From assembly GCA_000827205.1 (NCBI GenBank), contig KN832574.1:166860-230859 (forward strand): 64,000 bases of DNA. Direction: 5' to 3'. The position numbers and the translations under genes are program-made. Positions 11,619-24,200 of the stretch are shown in pieces. How positions within the stretch are numbered: position 1 is the first letter of the stretch; each line of letters opens with the position of its first letter. The notes under the pieces are model-generated. The model ran no database searches. It saw only the letters and a list, made by a program, of their open reading frames with translations, and was not told the origin of the DNA. This stretch comes from Plicaturopsis crispa FD-325 SS-3 (lineage: Eukaryota; Basidiomycota; Agaricomycetes; Amylocorticiales; Amylocorticiaceae).

Positions 11619-14529
11619 ATGCCCCGACTAACCCCAGGTCTCGCCTTCATCCTCAGAGGCGGCGGGCCCCTCGTCGGGCCCCCTCTTTTCCTAGTCGCGC
11701 TCGCGCACTACACAGACGCACTAGACATCGTCCCGCGATGGCTGTTTGTGGCCATGCTGCTCCTGGCCACGCCGCTCATCCACGCCGTGCGCGTCGTGGT
11801 GACCAGCTTCCGCCGCAGACGCGAGGCCGCGGCCATGGGGGCGCGCCCCGCGCCCGTGACGCAGGGGAATTGGATCGGCAACGTCGATTTGCTGCTGAAG
11901 CTGTTGGACGGGTTTTTGCACGGATATCCGAGCGACGGCCAGGATGTCATTGTGGAGAAATTCGGCACTACGGTGAACTTTCGTTCGTGGCCGTGATTTT
12001 CGTCCTGTATTCCGGGTGGCTGAATGGGGGTGTGTAGGCGTTTTGTGGGAGGACCTCATTTTTACGGTCGACCCGGAGAACATCAAGACTATCTTGTCTA
12101 CGGATTTCAATAACTATGTGAAAGGTGCTTCTCCTTCCTTTTTCCCCGCAGTATCTAAACTCACCGATACTGGAGGCGAAACATTCGGATTCACCACCGC
12201 ATCTCTCTTGGGCTCTGGGGTATTCAACTCCGACGGTACGTATTTACTGAATTGCCGCGACCGACTCTGCTCAGTGTGTATCTCGGACAGGTGAAATGTG
12301 GAAGTAGGTAGCTTTTTAGTTATCGGGGCACACGTTCGATCGCATTAACAACATGCTATGTAGATTCCACCGCTCGATGACCCGCCCCTTCTTCACCCGC
12401 GACCGCGTCAGCGATTTCGACAACTTTGAAAAACACTCCGCAGACCTCATCGAGCAGATGAAACACCGCCTCCGCGGCGGGTACGCTATCGACTTCCAAG
12501 TGCGTGTATTATCCCCTCATCCCCTCTCCCTTTTCCCCCCGTCTCTATTCCCGTTTTCTCCCCGTCTCCTCTTGAGCTCGGCTGACCCTCCCGCATCGCC
12601 GCTAACGCTCCATCATGGCTGACCCCCCGCCTGATAGGACGCGATCCTCCGCTTCACCCTCGACAGCGCGACCGAGTTCCTCTTCGGGAACTGCGTGCAC
12701 AGCCTCGCCACCGGTCTGCCCTACCCCTCCACCGGCCCGCCCTACCCCTCCACCGGCCCGCCGCACCCCTCCACCGGCCTTCCCTACCCCTCCTCCTACC
12801 CCTCCGACGCCCAAACCCCCCTCGCGCCCCCCTCCGATGCACATACGCCCCCCACACGCGCCATGGGACCCACAAACGCAAACGCCTCAGGGCCAGCGGA
12901 GGACTTCGCTACAGGGCCGGCGGAGGACTTTGCCCAAGCCTTCCAAACAGCCCAACACCTCACCGCCGCGCGCCTGCGCAGCGGCTGGACGTGGCCCCTC
13001 CTCGAGCTGCTCGGGGACAAGACCGCGCGCCCGATGCGGGTGGTGGGTGCGTTTGTTGAGCCGATTTTGCGGGAGGCGATCGATAGACAGAGGCAGAGGG
13101 TCAAGGAGGGGATAAATGCGAGTAAGACCGACGAGGTGGGTAGGACGGACGAGGTGGACAAGGATGAGGTGGGCGAGGACGAAACGTTGTTGGATCATCT
13201 GGTGAGGCAGACGTCTGGTGAGTGTCTTCGTCGTTTGTGTGCGGGGTATTTTACTAATGCGAGAGAGAGTGCAGACCCCGTTCTGCTGAAAGACGAGATT
13301 CTGAATATCATGATCGCCGGACGGGACACCGTAAGCCCCCCTCCCCCCTCCTCCCCCTCCCGCCCCCTCCATTCACCCTGATACTGATACGACGTTGCGC
13401 AGACAGCCGCAACACTAACATTCATCATCTACTCCATGGCGATGTACCCCGCCGTCCTGCAGCGCCTGCGCGAGGAGATCCTGGCGCATGTGGGGCCGAG
13501 CCAGAGGCCGACGTATGACCAGATCCGGGAGATGAAGTATTTGAGGGCGGTTATTAATGGTATGTGTTAAGCAATTGCTTATCTCTGTGCGCACTGAAAA
13601 TTTTTGTTAGAAACGCTGAGGTTGTATCCGCCTGTGTAAGTTTTTTTGTGCGGATTCTGTTTTGTGTCTACTTGGGCTTACAGGATTTGTTGTGCGTGCT
13701 TGGGCAGCCCATTCAACATAAGGTAACCAATCCCTCGCCTTCTAAAACTGGATCGCGTGCTCGACGATCATATTTTCTAGGGAGAGCATCAACGCCACAA
13801 CATGGAAATCGCCCAACCCTCTCGAGAAGCCGTTCTACATCCCTCCTAAAACTCCGTAAGCCTTACCTTACCGTGCTCTTTTCTCTCTCCCGTGTCGTGT
13901 TCATATACTCCCTCCCGTGCTCATGCACTTACCAAACGCCCCTGCGTGTATGAAGGACGTCGTACTCTGTGTTCATGATGCACCGCAGGACGGACCTCTG
14001 GGGCCCCGATGGTAAGCGCTTCCCACTGCTGCCAAACCCTTCAAAAAAACGACGCTCACATACCACATACCTCATGAACAATTGAACGGTTGAATGGTTG
14101 AATGTGACCTCAGCGATGGAATTCGACCCAGACCGCTTCATCGACCACCGGCTCAAGACGTACCTCTCCAAGAACCCGTTCATATTCCTCCCCTTCAATG
14201 CGGGGCCGCGGATTTGTCTTGGGCAGCAGGTGCCGCTCCCACCTATCTATTCTACCGCCTTCTCACCCTAATTCATGCCATGACAGTTCGCATACACCCA
14301 AATATCCTACACCCTCATCCGCATCTTCCAGCACTTCGCCTCCGTGGCCCTCGCGCCCGACGCGCAGCCGCCGTACTCGGTTCCACCGCCGGAGTGGAAG
14401 GAAGCGCACGGGAGGAAGGGCGTGGAGAGGGTGTGGCCGAAGGTGCATTTGACGATGTATGCGCATGGAGGGTTGTGGGTTAGGATGGAGGAGGCTGCAG
14501 GGGCGGGGGCGGGGGAGGGGGCGGTGTGA
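11619..14529 (+). CDS. Cytochrome P450, CYP63-like, with repeat-bearing insertion
   Basis: This is a heme monooxygenase anchored in the ER membrane. Fourteen exons keep frame: 11619-11982, 12038-12124, 12176-12235, 12291-12303, 12364-12499, 12638-13217, 13275-13330, 13403-13559, 13611-13635, 13708-13722, 13781-13855, 13956-14011, 14114-14229, 14287-14529, giving about 660 aa. That is longer than I expect for CYP63 (near 600). N-terminal hydrophobic segments ([14 protein letters not shown]) precede the catalytic domain. The I-helix is IAGRDTTAATLTF, the ExxR motif is ETLR (residue ~505), the PERF-like region is FDPDRF, and the heme loop is [10 protein letters not shown]. The extra length lies in exon 6 after [16 protein letters not shown] repeats, a duplicated GPAEDFA, and further on a DEV-rich loop. 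Exons of 13 and 15 nt are needed for MWKFHRS and PFNIR. All catalytic motifs are intact, so it should be active. The substrate is unknown; CYP63 members are associated with hydrocarbon and xenobiotic oxidation. Confidence 0.9.
12719..12793 (+). repeat. 21-nt tandem repeat coding PYPSTGP inside the P450
   Basis: Three full units (12719, 12740, 12761) and a partial fourth encode a 7-residue Pro-rich repeat, with PHPSTGL as the third copy. They lie in frame within exon 6. The repeat is GC-rich and probably grew by replication slippage. Confidence 0.9.
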
Positions 14530-14826
14530 GTGGGAGGTGGAGGTGGGTGGGTATGATGAGACAGATGATTGTATTTTGTATCAGCGTGTTGTATGAATAA
14601 ACGTTTAACGTTGAGGCCCATTAATGATGTTGCGACACTAGTGTATTTGAAGTGCAAGCTGGCAGATACAATGTTTAAACCGTTCAGGTAAAATACAACA
14701 AAATCAATGCAGTACAGTACATGGCGTGTAACGAGTCCTAGATGATGACAGGAAAAAAAATTCAGCTCGATATGCCACTTCAGCTTCAACTTCTACTCTC
14801 TTCTACCCCGATTCGCAGCGACGCGC
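14530..14826. other. Convergent intergenic spacer
   Basis: This is the 3' region between the P450 (+) and the His/Ala-rich protein gene (-). No coding signal was seen. Confidence 0.5.
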
Positions 14827-16795
14827 TCACAGCTCACCATGCATCATCCGCCGCCCCTCCTCCACCTTCCCCTCATTATGCCCGATCTTCCCCGCAAGCA
14901 CCTTCGCCTCCCCGCGCACCTTGCTCATGAACCCCGGCTTCTTCGCGGACTTGCCAGAGTCCGTGCTGCTGCGCGAGTGGTGCGAGATGTGCGAGTCCTT
15001 CGTGGCTTGTGAGTCTTTCGTGGCGGTAGCGCCGAGCGGGGCGGTCGCGCTAGTCGGGGCTGTTGAACCGGTCGCGGCGGAGTCCTTTGTGCCCAGCGAT
15101 TCCTGGGTAGGTGTGCCCTCGGGGTGGGCGGCGTCAGGGTGCAGCGCCGCGGGGTGGTAGTCGACGTCTTTGTCCGCCTCCTGGTGGGCTGCCTTTGCGT
15201 TTTCTTTCGCTGCGGGCGGGGCAGGTTCGGTAGGGCGCGTGGGGACAGGTTCAGCAGCGTGCGCGGACTGGGACACTGGGGCAGGCACTTCGGGGGCAGG
15301 CTTCGAAGGCGACGACGGGATAGCAGCCTTCGGCGCCAAGTCGCTCTCCACCGGCTTCACCTTTGAGTCAGGAGTAGCGTCAGTATCATCGACGCGTGCG
15401 GATGTATCATCATCATTATCATGCTGAGCACGCGCAAGCGTCCCCGCGCCATCGAGCGACGCGATATTCGCATGGTTGCTCGTGCTCGGGTCGTGGTCGT
15501 GCCGGCCCGCGCTCAGGTCGTGCGGGGTCACGTACGCGGCGTGCTCCGACGTCGGCGAGCCGCCAGAGTCGCCGTGCGTGCCGCCTGACGCGTCTTTGTC
15601 GCCGTCCGACGCGTCTTTAGCTCCATCGGACGCGTCTTTACCGCCGGGTGCATGATCGGACGCATCAGATGCGTTGGCGGGGTGGCGCTCTTTCTGCAGC
15701 GTGCGCTCCTCGCCGGAGGCCATGCCCTGCCCGTGCCAATGCGCGCCCGCGCCTCCGAGGGCGTGGGTGTGCGCATGGGTGTGGACGGCCATGGGCCCAG
15801 CGCCGGAGACGTGCTTTGCAGGTGGGCCGTGCCCGTGCCCGTGCTTTTCCCATTCAACACAAATCGCAAATCACAAATTCGAAATCACAAATCGAAAGTG
15901 GGGTAAAGGTAAAGTGAGGAGATGATTTTGTGAGACATAAAAAGAAACAGTAGCAGCACAAAACGTGAAAGCGAAGCGCAAGATGTGAGGATAGGGTCAA
16001 AAGGGGGCGCGAAAGGGTGCACGTACCGGTTCGGCAGGCACGACCTTCGTAGGCAACTCTTCTTCGTCTTCGTCCACGGATTTATTCAGCCCCTTCTCGC
16101 GCGCGAGGGCGAGGCCCAAGCGGGGCGTGAGGCGCTGTGGTGGGAGTGGCTGCTGCTCGGGGTTCGCCTTGGCTGCGGATGCGTCCTGCTCAGGGTTCGG
16201 CTTGGATGATGCGGCCTGGGCGGCTTTCTCGTCGACGACACGTTCCGCAGGCAATGTTGCTACGCCCGCCTCCGAGATGCGCCCCGGGAGCGCGCCTACG
16301 CCGCCTGTGGCCTCGAACGGCTTCGCGCCGCCCACTTCGGTGGATGGGAGCGATACGGCGGGCTGCTTCTCCGTAGTTCCAGCTACATCGTACGATACCC
16401 CAAAAATTGGTGACAAGGCCAAAACATGATAATAGGGGGGACTCACACATATAGTTGGCGACGCCGGTGGGGAGGTAATACTTCGCGGTCTGCCCGGCGC
16501 TGGTAATTGCGTGCTGCACGTCCTCCTGCGCGGGGAGGTACTGCCGCGCGCTGTCCAGCAAACTTCCGTTCTCCGGCGCAGTGGACGTGGGGTACTCATT
16601 CCGCGGGTACGATCCGGGGAAGTCTGGGCCTGGGGTGCTCGCCGCCGAGCTGCCCGCCCATGCGTTCGTGCTATCCGCGCTGTGCAGCACGTTTTTCGTG
16701 CCCAGCGCCGAGGTGGTCATGTCCGCCCATTCGTTCGACGGCGTTATTGGAGACTGGGTGTCGATGCGCGGAGGGGACGAGTTCGGTGCGGCCAT
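14827..16795 (-). CDS. Low-complexity His/Ala/Asp-rich protein with conserved C-terminal basic helix
   Basis: Three exons, complement(14827-15843, 16027-16382, 16447-16795), keep frame and give about 573 aa. The start is MAAPNSSPPRIDTQSP. Exon 1 carries a region (SLLDSARQYLPAQEDVQHAI) that looks like an amphipathic helix, as in membrane- or stress-associated fungal proteins. Exon 3 begins with HGHGHGPP and a His-rich stretch (HTHAHTHALGG), then KDASDG repeats, and long Ala/Pro/Glu tracts. The last 40 residues, including PGFMSKVRGEAKVLAGKIG and NEGKVEEGRRMMHG, resemble a CsbD-type repeat known in stress-induced proteins. That resemblance is an inference. The His clusters could bind metal. Most of the protein is predicted to be disordered. 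It converges with the P450. Confidence 0.7.
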
Positions 16796-19700
16796 TTTCG
16801 GTATGTTTTTTTATGGAGGAGATGGTGGTGGTAAGAGCGAAGAAGGCGTAAAAAGGACAAGGTTACTTAGGAGGATGCGCAGGGGCTGTGGGCTGGTTAT
16901 AAGGCGCCATTTCGTGGGGCTAGAGTGATTACATAATGACGTCATTCCGACTTTACACTTGCCGCGCGCAAACCGTGCAGCCTAGCGCGGGTGCAGATTT
17001 GCAGGTCAGTCACCGTGAAGTGCTCTGCAATGCAGACAGATACGGGGGTCCGAATTCTGCAAGAGGCCCGGTCAGAATCGAGATATTGGAACTTTGATAC
17101 AGTCTAGTGCCGTAGATGTCCAAAGACAGAGGGCACGAGCGGACCACCCAGGTGAAGGTTTCGAAAATGTAGTCTTGATGTACACACGAGATGTTCTCCT
17201 TAGTTAAGGCTAACTTGCGTGGGTAGAAAACTACTTACCATCCGGGTATACGCAACGACCATTTTGAACAGCATACGTCGCCTAGTCATGTCTGACGGTT
17301 TTAACGACGCGATGCTGCTTTCTGGAATGCGCTCTGCCGCCGCACCAGCCGAAGCCTCAGTCTCGCAACAGCCAAGGTCGCAGCATTCATCGCGAATTCT
17401 GGGTGCTAAATTGTACATAGGCTGGTGACTTATCACAGTCGCTGAAAGGAATCAATGAGTCGTGCACTGGACTCGGCAGCCATGTATCCACACACCGCTG
17501 GTCTAACTTAAAGTGTCGAACGCTGGTAGCAATGCCGCAATTCAAGTTTGCGTCATTGCAATTCGTCTCGCAATGACTCTGTTGTAGCAATCCCGAGCAC
17601 TACAAGTGCACAAGGGTAGCCTTCGCATATTGCAGTCTGCCAGTAATCGTAGAGCCATGAACTTCGGTACGAGCTAGGTTGAAGCGTGAGCTGAGGCCTG
17701 CTGAGCGTAAGGAAAGTACAGAATCTGCAGAGGGCGTTCAGTGAGGTTCAGTGAGCACACTGAGCAGTTGCTGAGCAGCGTCGAAATCAATTTTAAAGTC
17801 CGCGTCCGCCACGTGTCCACTGCACTGCCGCCACATTGCAGCCACAACTTGAAATCGTCTCGACCTCTCGCCAGCGTTCATTTATATTTGGTATATTGGA
17901 AGGCTTTCGCAAATATTCCATCAGCTTCAAGGGCTGTATCTTACGATGTCACTAATATGGCATGTTTTCTCTGTGAGTGAAGGGGTCTCGATAACCGCTG
18001 ACTTATATTTTCGCTTCCTACTACTTATCCGTTCTGGCTCGTCCGAGTGGGCGAGGGAGTCCGATACCCATGAACGACAACTAACTCTCCTTGATCCACT
18101 GGTTCAGAGCCCCGCGGCTTCTCGTTCAGGTACAGAAAGTATACTCTCTCATGGCTACGCTCAAGCGCTGAGGGAGAGTGTGCCGTGAAAAACTCCCCGG
18201 CGAGTTCAAGTTCTTGACACCTAGTTTTTAACAGTGGTTTCAACCAGTTTTGGACCAGGGTACAAAAGGCCTTCGACGGACCTATGGTCGTTCTGGCCTA
18301 ATTTTCCGGTTTTTTATCATTCGGGTGGTGAGCCCGGACTCCCAGATCAGCACGTCTATCCCTGGTCAGTGTCATTCTCGAACGGCGTCCCGGAGGTCGT
18401 TACTGGCCAAAAAGAACATTTAAAAAGGCGACGGAATTTCGCGAGGAGATGTCCACCAGCCTCGGAAGATAGTGATAAATGCAGGATGGGTCACCAGGTA
18501 GGTAACCAGTTCTAGACACTAGAATTTTCGGGCTCGAGTTCTTAACAATTCTAAACAGGTTTCAAACACGTCGAAAAGCTACCCGTGTCAAGAACTCACG
18601 TGTCTTATACGGAAAACTACTGAGGAAGGACGATTTGGGGCTACCCCTCTTTGGGCACTTACTCGGATCGATACTTAATTGGAGTGGAGGTCTTTTGCCC
18701 GGCAAACATTTTCCCTATCTCACTATGCTAACAAGACTTAGTCCGAACAGCTTCTCACAGGTTCTGACTATACAACGAGTTCCTTGTTCATCCGGTCCCA
18801 TTTCAACCAAATTTCCGGCTCCACACATCCCCGCGACGATTTTCCGCCTTAAAAGTGTGGCGCCCTCGCTACCAAATCGCGCCACGGACCGTCGTCAAAT
18901 AAAGGCAGGGGGACTGCGGTACGTGTGCCTCAGATGTCCTAGAACTCACCTTCCGACGACCCGTGTACTCTCCAGGAGTCGAAACAGCGGAAACACGCTC
19001 CGACGAGCTTGGCACCTCTAAGTTCTGAATCTCCGTTTAAGCCCGTGAAACATGCGAATTAGAACAGGGACCGATCGCGCATCAGGACGGACCGCCCCGA
19101 GGGAACCCACCACCTCCCCTTGGTGCACTGCTGCCCCCTCGGTGTGTCCAGCGTCGGGTTAATACGACATCCTCGCACCACTCGCTCCCTCCTCCTGTCT
19201 CAATTTTTAGGTGTGCCCCGTGCAGGTGGATCCCATCCGTCCGAACAAGGTCGATGGGCCCCATTTCCCCGTTTCGCAGTGGCGCACTCCACCGTTCGGA
19301 CGCTCTCGCCGCCGGAGGACCGCATGTGCAAGATGTGGTGCTATTGTGCTTTAAAGCTTCACCTGTCGCACTTCCACGACTATACTGCGGGGACGCGTGG
19401 CTTCTTGATTTCGTCGCCCAGAACTCTGGTTTAGACATGGCACTATACCCGCGAGGGGACGTGCGACTCGCAATGGCATTTTAAAGTGTTAAGCTTGCAA
19501 TCTGCGCACGCTTCCAAGGATAGAGTGTGTGGTAAGTAGTGTGCAGTACAGGGTCGGCTTCGCCGAAGAACGAGCGACTTTCGTCCGGCGGGCCCATGGC
19601 TACACGATCGCGACTTACATACAGGCTGATGTAGTTGTTATCGATATCGTGTCGTTAACGACTGGACCTGGACACGCGTGGAGAATACCAGTCGTTCTTT

Positions 19701-20049
19701 TGGACATGTATATGACGAGGGGTCTTCCTAAGGACTGGTACGGTTTCTCCGTCGCTTATCTTGCAGCAGCATGGTGGAGCGTGTTGCGTGAGCGCAGCAG
19801 TGAAGTGATCGTGCTCGATCGCAGCGCGATGTAGCACTTGCATGTGCGACCAGCGTGTGCGTGAAGCATCTCCGGGGACGCAAACATTAGGGAAGGCTCA
19901 ACTAGACTCGATTTCAAATTCAAGGAGGTTTCTTGTCACTTGCAAGCTCCGCTCGCATGGTTTCTAGCAATTATCAGTTACAGAGGCTGCACAACTCGTA
20001 CATAGTACTTCGGTTAACGTTGCATTTTATGGTTATGGAAAAAGGGCAA
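16796..20049. other. Gene-poor region of 3.2 kb
   Basis: No coherent exon chain was found on either strand. Open frames of 70-128 codons (for example 18635-19021 on + and 19082-19438 on -) occur at about the frequency expected by chance and show no reverse transcriptase, integrase or transposase motif. Lower GC at 17.6-18.0 kb and odd sequence texture at 18.0-19.5 kb would fit decayed transposon DNA, but I cannot name a family. Confidence 0.5.
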
Positions 20050-21244
20050 TTAAAGAACGACGCGAAACTTGCTGAGGACACGACGGTCTTCGGGAGAGAG
20101 TGGTGTGTAGTTCGAGGCCGTCGGCTGGTTCAATGTGATGCTGTTGTCGCTATATGGATGGTGTGAGGGTGTAGGAGGACCCGATGCCGCAACAGAGCGG
20201 TGTGACGAGGAGCTATGAGCGGGCTGATGAGGTGAAAAATAGGACGCATGTGAATCGTGACTCATATGGGGCGACGAAGACGAGGAGGAGGAAGAGGAGA
20301 TGGTGCCGCTGGTTATGTTATGCAGCGGGGGCAACCTGAGAGGCAACTGGTCCTCGTCGTATGGCGGGGCCTCGTTGTAGTAGGCCCCGCGGTCCCTGTT
20401 GCACGGCAAGAGCTTTGGGCTGTTCGCCTTGCTCGACACGAACACCCCGACAGGCACCCGGATATTTCGGAGATACTCGTAGTTGTCGACCACAGGGAGG
20501 TGCGCATAGTCGTTTCCCTGTGGACGCAGCCATCAGACGCAAGTACAAACCTTGCGAGAAGTAACCGACCAAGAAGTAGGCGACGACATGCCACCGGCGA
20601 GGACGCTGGGCGCCTGGCAAGTGGACCAGAGCAGAATAGGTCTGCTTTGTCAGGCCGTTTTGTTTGTTTGGTCTATCCCTACGTCTGCTGGGACTGGGGC
20701 CACATGCTGAAGGATCTGCAGCCCTCTGTGCCCTGAGCATTATTTGTTATCAGCAATTTGATTCGCGCACATACGGAGCCCATAGCCTACCTACGTGCCG
20801 CCTTGGCATCTTTTTCATCTTGTGTAGTCTCGACTTTTTCTTCATAGAAGAGGTAGTCACCACGCATTCTACTCTGGGACCTGTGTCGCAGCTGAGCTGG
20901 AATGATCGAGACTCGAGAAGACTTAACTTACCATCTTCTTCCGTCAGTCCAGCGCAACAGCCCGCCGTCATCCTCCGCCTCCTCCCAAACGAACGTGCTG
21001 CCTGAAGTCAACACATCTCGTTCAGCGGGAGATAGACGCCGTGTGATGAGGGGCAGGATGTTCAGTCGAACGGCCTCCAGTAAGATATGGGCATCATTGG
21101 CGTCTCGGAGATCTACGGTTGAGCGCAATGACTAATTAATTTTTCTGACGGTGACATTAGCGAAGAGGAACACGGACGAAGAGCCGGGTGCGTGAGGGGG
21201 CCGTTGGGAGATATGTACCCTCGAGGGTTAGCGTAGAATGCCAT
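20050..21244 (-). CDS. Gti1/Pac2 (WOPR) family transcription factor
   Basis: This family binds DNA through a WOPR box and controls morphological switching, sporulation or effector programmes in fungi (Wor1, Ryp1, Pac2). Exons complement(20050-20517, 20570-20732, 20791-20880, 20932-21112, 21178-21244) join in frame to about 322 aa. The WOPR domain fills the first half: THPALHLRDANDAHILLEAV, LPLITRRLSPAERDVL, FVWEEAEDDGGLLRWTDGRR, WSQSRMRGDYLFYEEK, GLTKQTYSALVHL and RRWHVVAYFL. A short second half contains NIRVPVGVF, an acidic patch and a Ser/His-rich tail. The 65-nt first intron was fixed by the conserved LHLRDANDAH junction. The intron at 20569-20518 has a weak donor (GTCGGT) but is required to reach the VVDNYEYLRNI frame. 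The gene stands alone in a gene-poor stretch. Confidence 0.85.
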
Positions 21245-21286
21245 TGCGCTGAGAGCGAGCTCGTGCTCGACTAGGTTCGCAGAACC

Positions 21287-21293
21287 CTTTATA
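21287..21293 (-). promoter_or_regulatory. TATA box of the WOPR gene
   Basis: On the minus strand TATAAAG is found 43 bp upstream of the ATG at 21244. Confidence 0.5.
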
Positions 21294-24200
21294 CTCTCTG
21301 AAAAGAAGTTTACCGATATGGCCGTCGGTCCAATGCGGGAGAAAGTAGTGCCCTACGCTCTTTTTGACGTGGACTGTGTGGTACACATTCTGCCCATCAG
21401 GAACCCGTATGTTATTTCAGATCAAATGAAAACACCCACGGGAACAATTATTGGCTCAGCACGACCTCCCCGGTTCTCGAGCCCGGACATTCGTGCCATG
21501 TCTACGCCTGTAGCGCCGTCAGTACTGTGTTTAGGTTTAGTCTAGCGAATGACTTACATGCAGCGACAGCGAAGTTCCTTTCGCGGCTTCGATGTATACG
21601 CGTCCAATTTAATCGCGCACTCACGCACCAAGAAAGTGTATCATTGCCGCTGTTATCTGATCTTCCAGCGGTGGCATAAGCGAGGAATTCCGGGCAAACT
21701 ATTCGTTCCCATAAGAAGAGGCTCAGCGTCGGTGTTCGCACTGCTTGGCCATATTCGGAGAAACGCCGGGCGATGCAAACCGCTGCGCGCGTGAAATACG
21801 AGCAAGGTTTCAGCAGTGTAGCTTATCATGCGGTGTTTAGCCCTGTATCCGTCTCGTCAAAAACATGATGTACTTGGGAGGGGAAGCAACATACGTTTTA
21901 GGCTTTTTGCAGTCGCGGAGATCGCGCTGGCGCGATTGGTTCCTGGGTACATCGAAGCAGGGCTGCCGCACTCGGGATCGTTGACAGTTCGCGGACAAGG
22001 TTTATGGACACGCCACATGATCTAACATGGATGGTTAAATGTTGCAATACATCAGGAAATATACTTGAAAGAGTAAGTGGAAGTGCACATTAACCGTGCA
22101 CTGGCGGATGGCCTACCATAGAAGAACAGAGAAGACGCTGCAATATAGCATACGCCCGAGGTTGCAGGTAGAAATATATGCTAGGCGTGCATCTCCTCGA
22201 CCGAAACCAGAGGAGCAGGCTTCCAAGTGCAAGTTCTGCGATAGACACAATCTGCATCAAAATGCATACACACTTGTGGAAGATAGATATAAAACGCACG
22301 ATCACCATAGGTCAAATGTTTGAAATGACCGATGAATTGACGAAGTCGTTGTCGGACATACTATTGGGCCCGATCTTCGGCACGCCAGAGACATATTCCA
22401 ACAATGCCTGAACTGAAGTGCAATGTTCTTGGTCAAAGAGAGTACTTCGGAGTTGTCAGAAATTCCCGACCAACCCCCGAATTCATGGATAGGACCTAAT
22501 AGTAAGAATGGTATCAGTCCCCGCTTTACTAGGTACACGTAAATGCTGCACCCACCGCAGATCCGATGCTCATCCCCTCAAGACAAATTGAGTATGGGTA
22601 TAGAGAGGTTCTTGGTGACAGACCGTGAGCCGCCCCACTAGTTTGGGGGTACACTCAGAACACGGAGACCGACGGCGCCGACAGTCGTGGGTCTTCGCTA
22701 CTATCGTCGCCTGGGGACTATCAGCTGTGTCTTGACTGAATGGACTTCGCCCCTTATCAGATCAGATAAAATCTTGTCAGTCGAACCATGCTCACGAAAC
22801 CGGAGCGAAAGAGACGAGGCACTCACAGATGTTGTTATTGTCACCGCCGTTGAGACGGCCCCCCACCGGTACCGAAGAAGCTCATGCGCGAGGGGTGAGC
22901 GCGAAGAAAAATCATCCGCATGCAAAACCTAGTTATCCACACATCATCAGCAAGGACTGAGAAGTACGATGCCGTACCCACGTGAAACGACTCACCAGTA
23001 ACATGATTTTCCGGGCATCGATATGTCAAACACACCGGAGGTTAGGAAATGCTGTCACAGTCTTGAAACTATAAAATTGAGGACGCGATATTGAAAGCAA
23101 ACGAATGCCAGAATGCCCGAGATGACATGCATGCGAGGGAACTTACAAGTTAATGGATTATTATCTTACATGAAAAGGCACGGGCCTCCAGGTACCGTTC
23201 TTGCCGCTTGACAGGGGGGCGTGATAGGCAGACTCTCCCACATAGCAACGAGAAACTATATGCGCATATTTCCAGTACATGGCAAGCAAGTCATAATAAG
23301 TCCTATGAGCGAACAGCTGATCAGAAGAGTACAGCTGGATAGATGAGGGAGTGAACATACTCAGCAAAGTCTGTTCCTTCCCATGGAGAAGAAAAGTTCC
23401 GCAGACCCGGTCCACTGTGCCTTTACCTGGTCTTAATTATGCCTTACACAGTCTCAGTGTCGACGGGAAGGTCCCATGTGCAATGAGGCTGTAAAGTATG
23501 GTATTGGCGTCATGTTGGCGCCCATGATTATGTTCGGTTGTAGCAGCTAGCGAGAGGATTGCGCAGTGCGGGAATATATGCGCCATAGCATCGTCCAGGA
23601 GTATTCGCGACGTGGCATTGCATAGCGTGATATGACCGTTGACGGGGCCCTGCCACCCGGAATACCGTCCTATGGTAAAGACGTTTGAACGATCGAACCC
23701 TTGAGCCCTCTGGTACGAAAAAGATGTTCGCCCTCACACGTTCCGACGCGGACGTGCTGGACGGTCCTGGCCTGCGGCGCTGGCAATAACGTCAGTTCTG
23801 TTATCGATGGAGAGATAAACATACGATGAGCACACTAGCTAGAAAAGCAAGTGGCAAAGAATAGCCCAGCGAATCAGCTATAGTGAATAAAAGAGCGCAT
23901 GAGAAGGAAAAACCAACAAAGTCGATATCGTGAATCTGCATCATGCTCCCAACCAGCGGGAGCCTTAAGGACGTACCACTGGGACGTGATAGGCATAAGC
24001 TCAACCAGGAAACCGAGCGACAAAATGGTACGTTGATCAGTAGGTCGATGTCTGGCGGCCCGCTCATGAGGAGATGGTGGTAAAGACAGACGGGGACCTC
24101 GCAGTGGCTGAGAAGTGCGGCCCATGGCTTTGGTGCAGGCTGGCATGCGAATATAACATTATTTGTAGTCCTGGAGGCAGGTACAGCGCAGAGAACGATG

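Noticed and set aside
18000-19500. Protein-like frames when the sequence is read reversed or complemented without reversal
   Set aside because: Such readings are not biological, and runs near 90 codons are expected by chance in GC-balanced DNA. The true strands gave equally plausible strings here, so it was treated as pattern-seeking.
23690-23720. GGTTCGATC-like sequence on the minus strand as a tRNA T-arm
   Set aside because: No matching T-stem, acceptor or anticodon arm could be folded around it.
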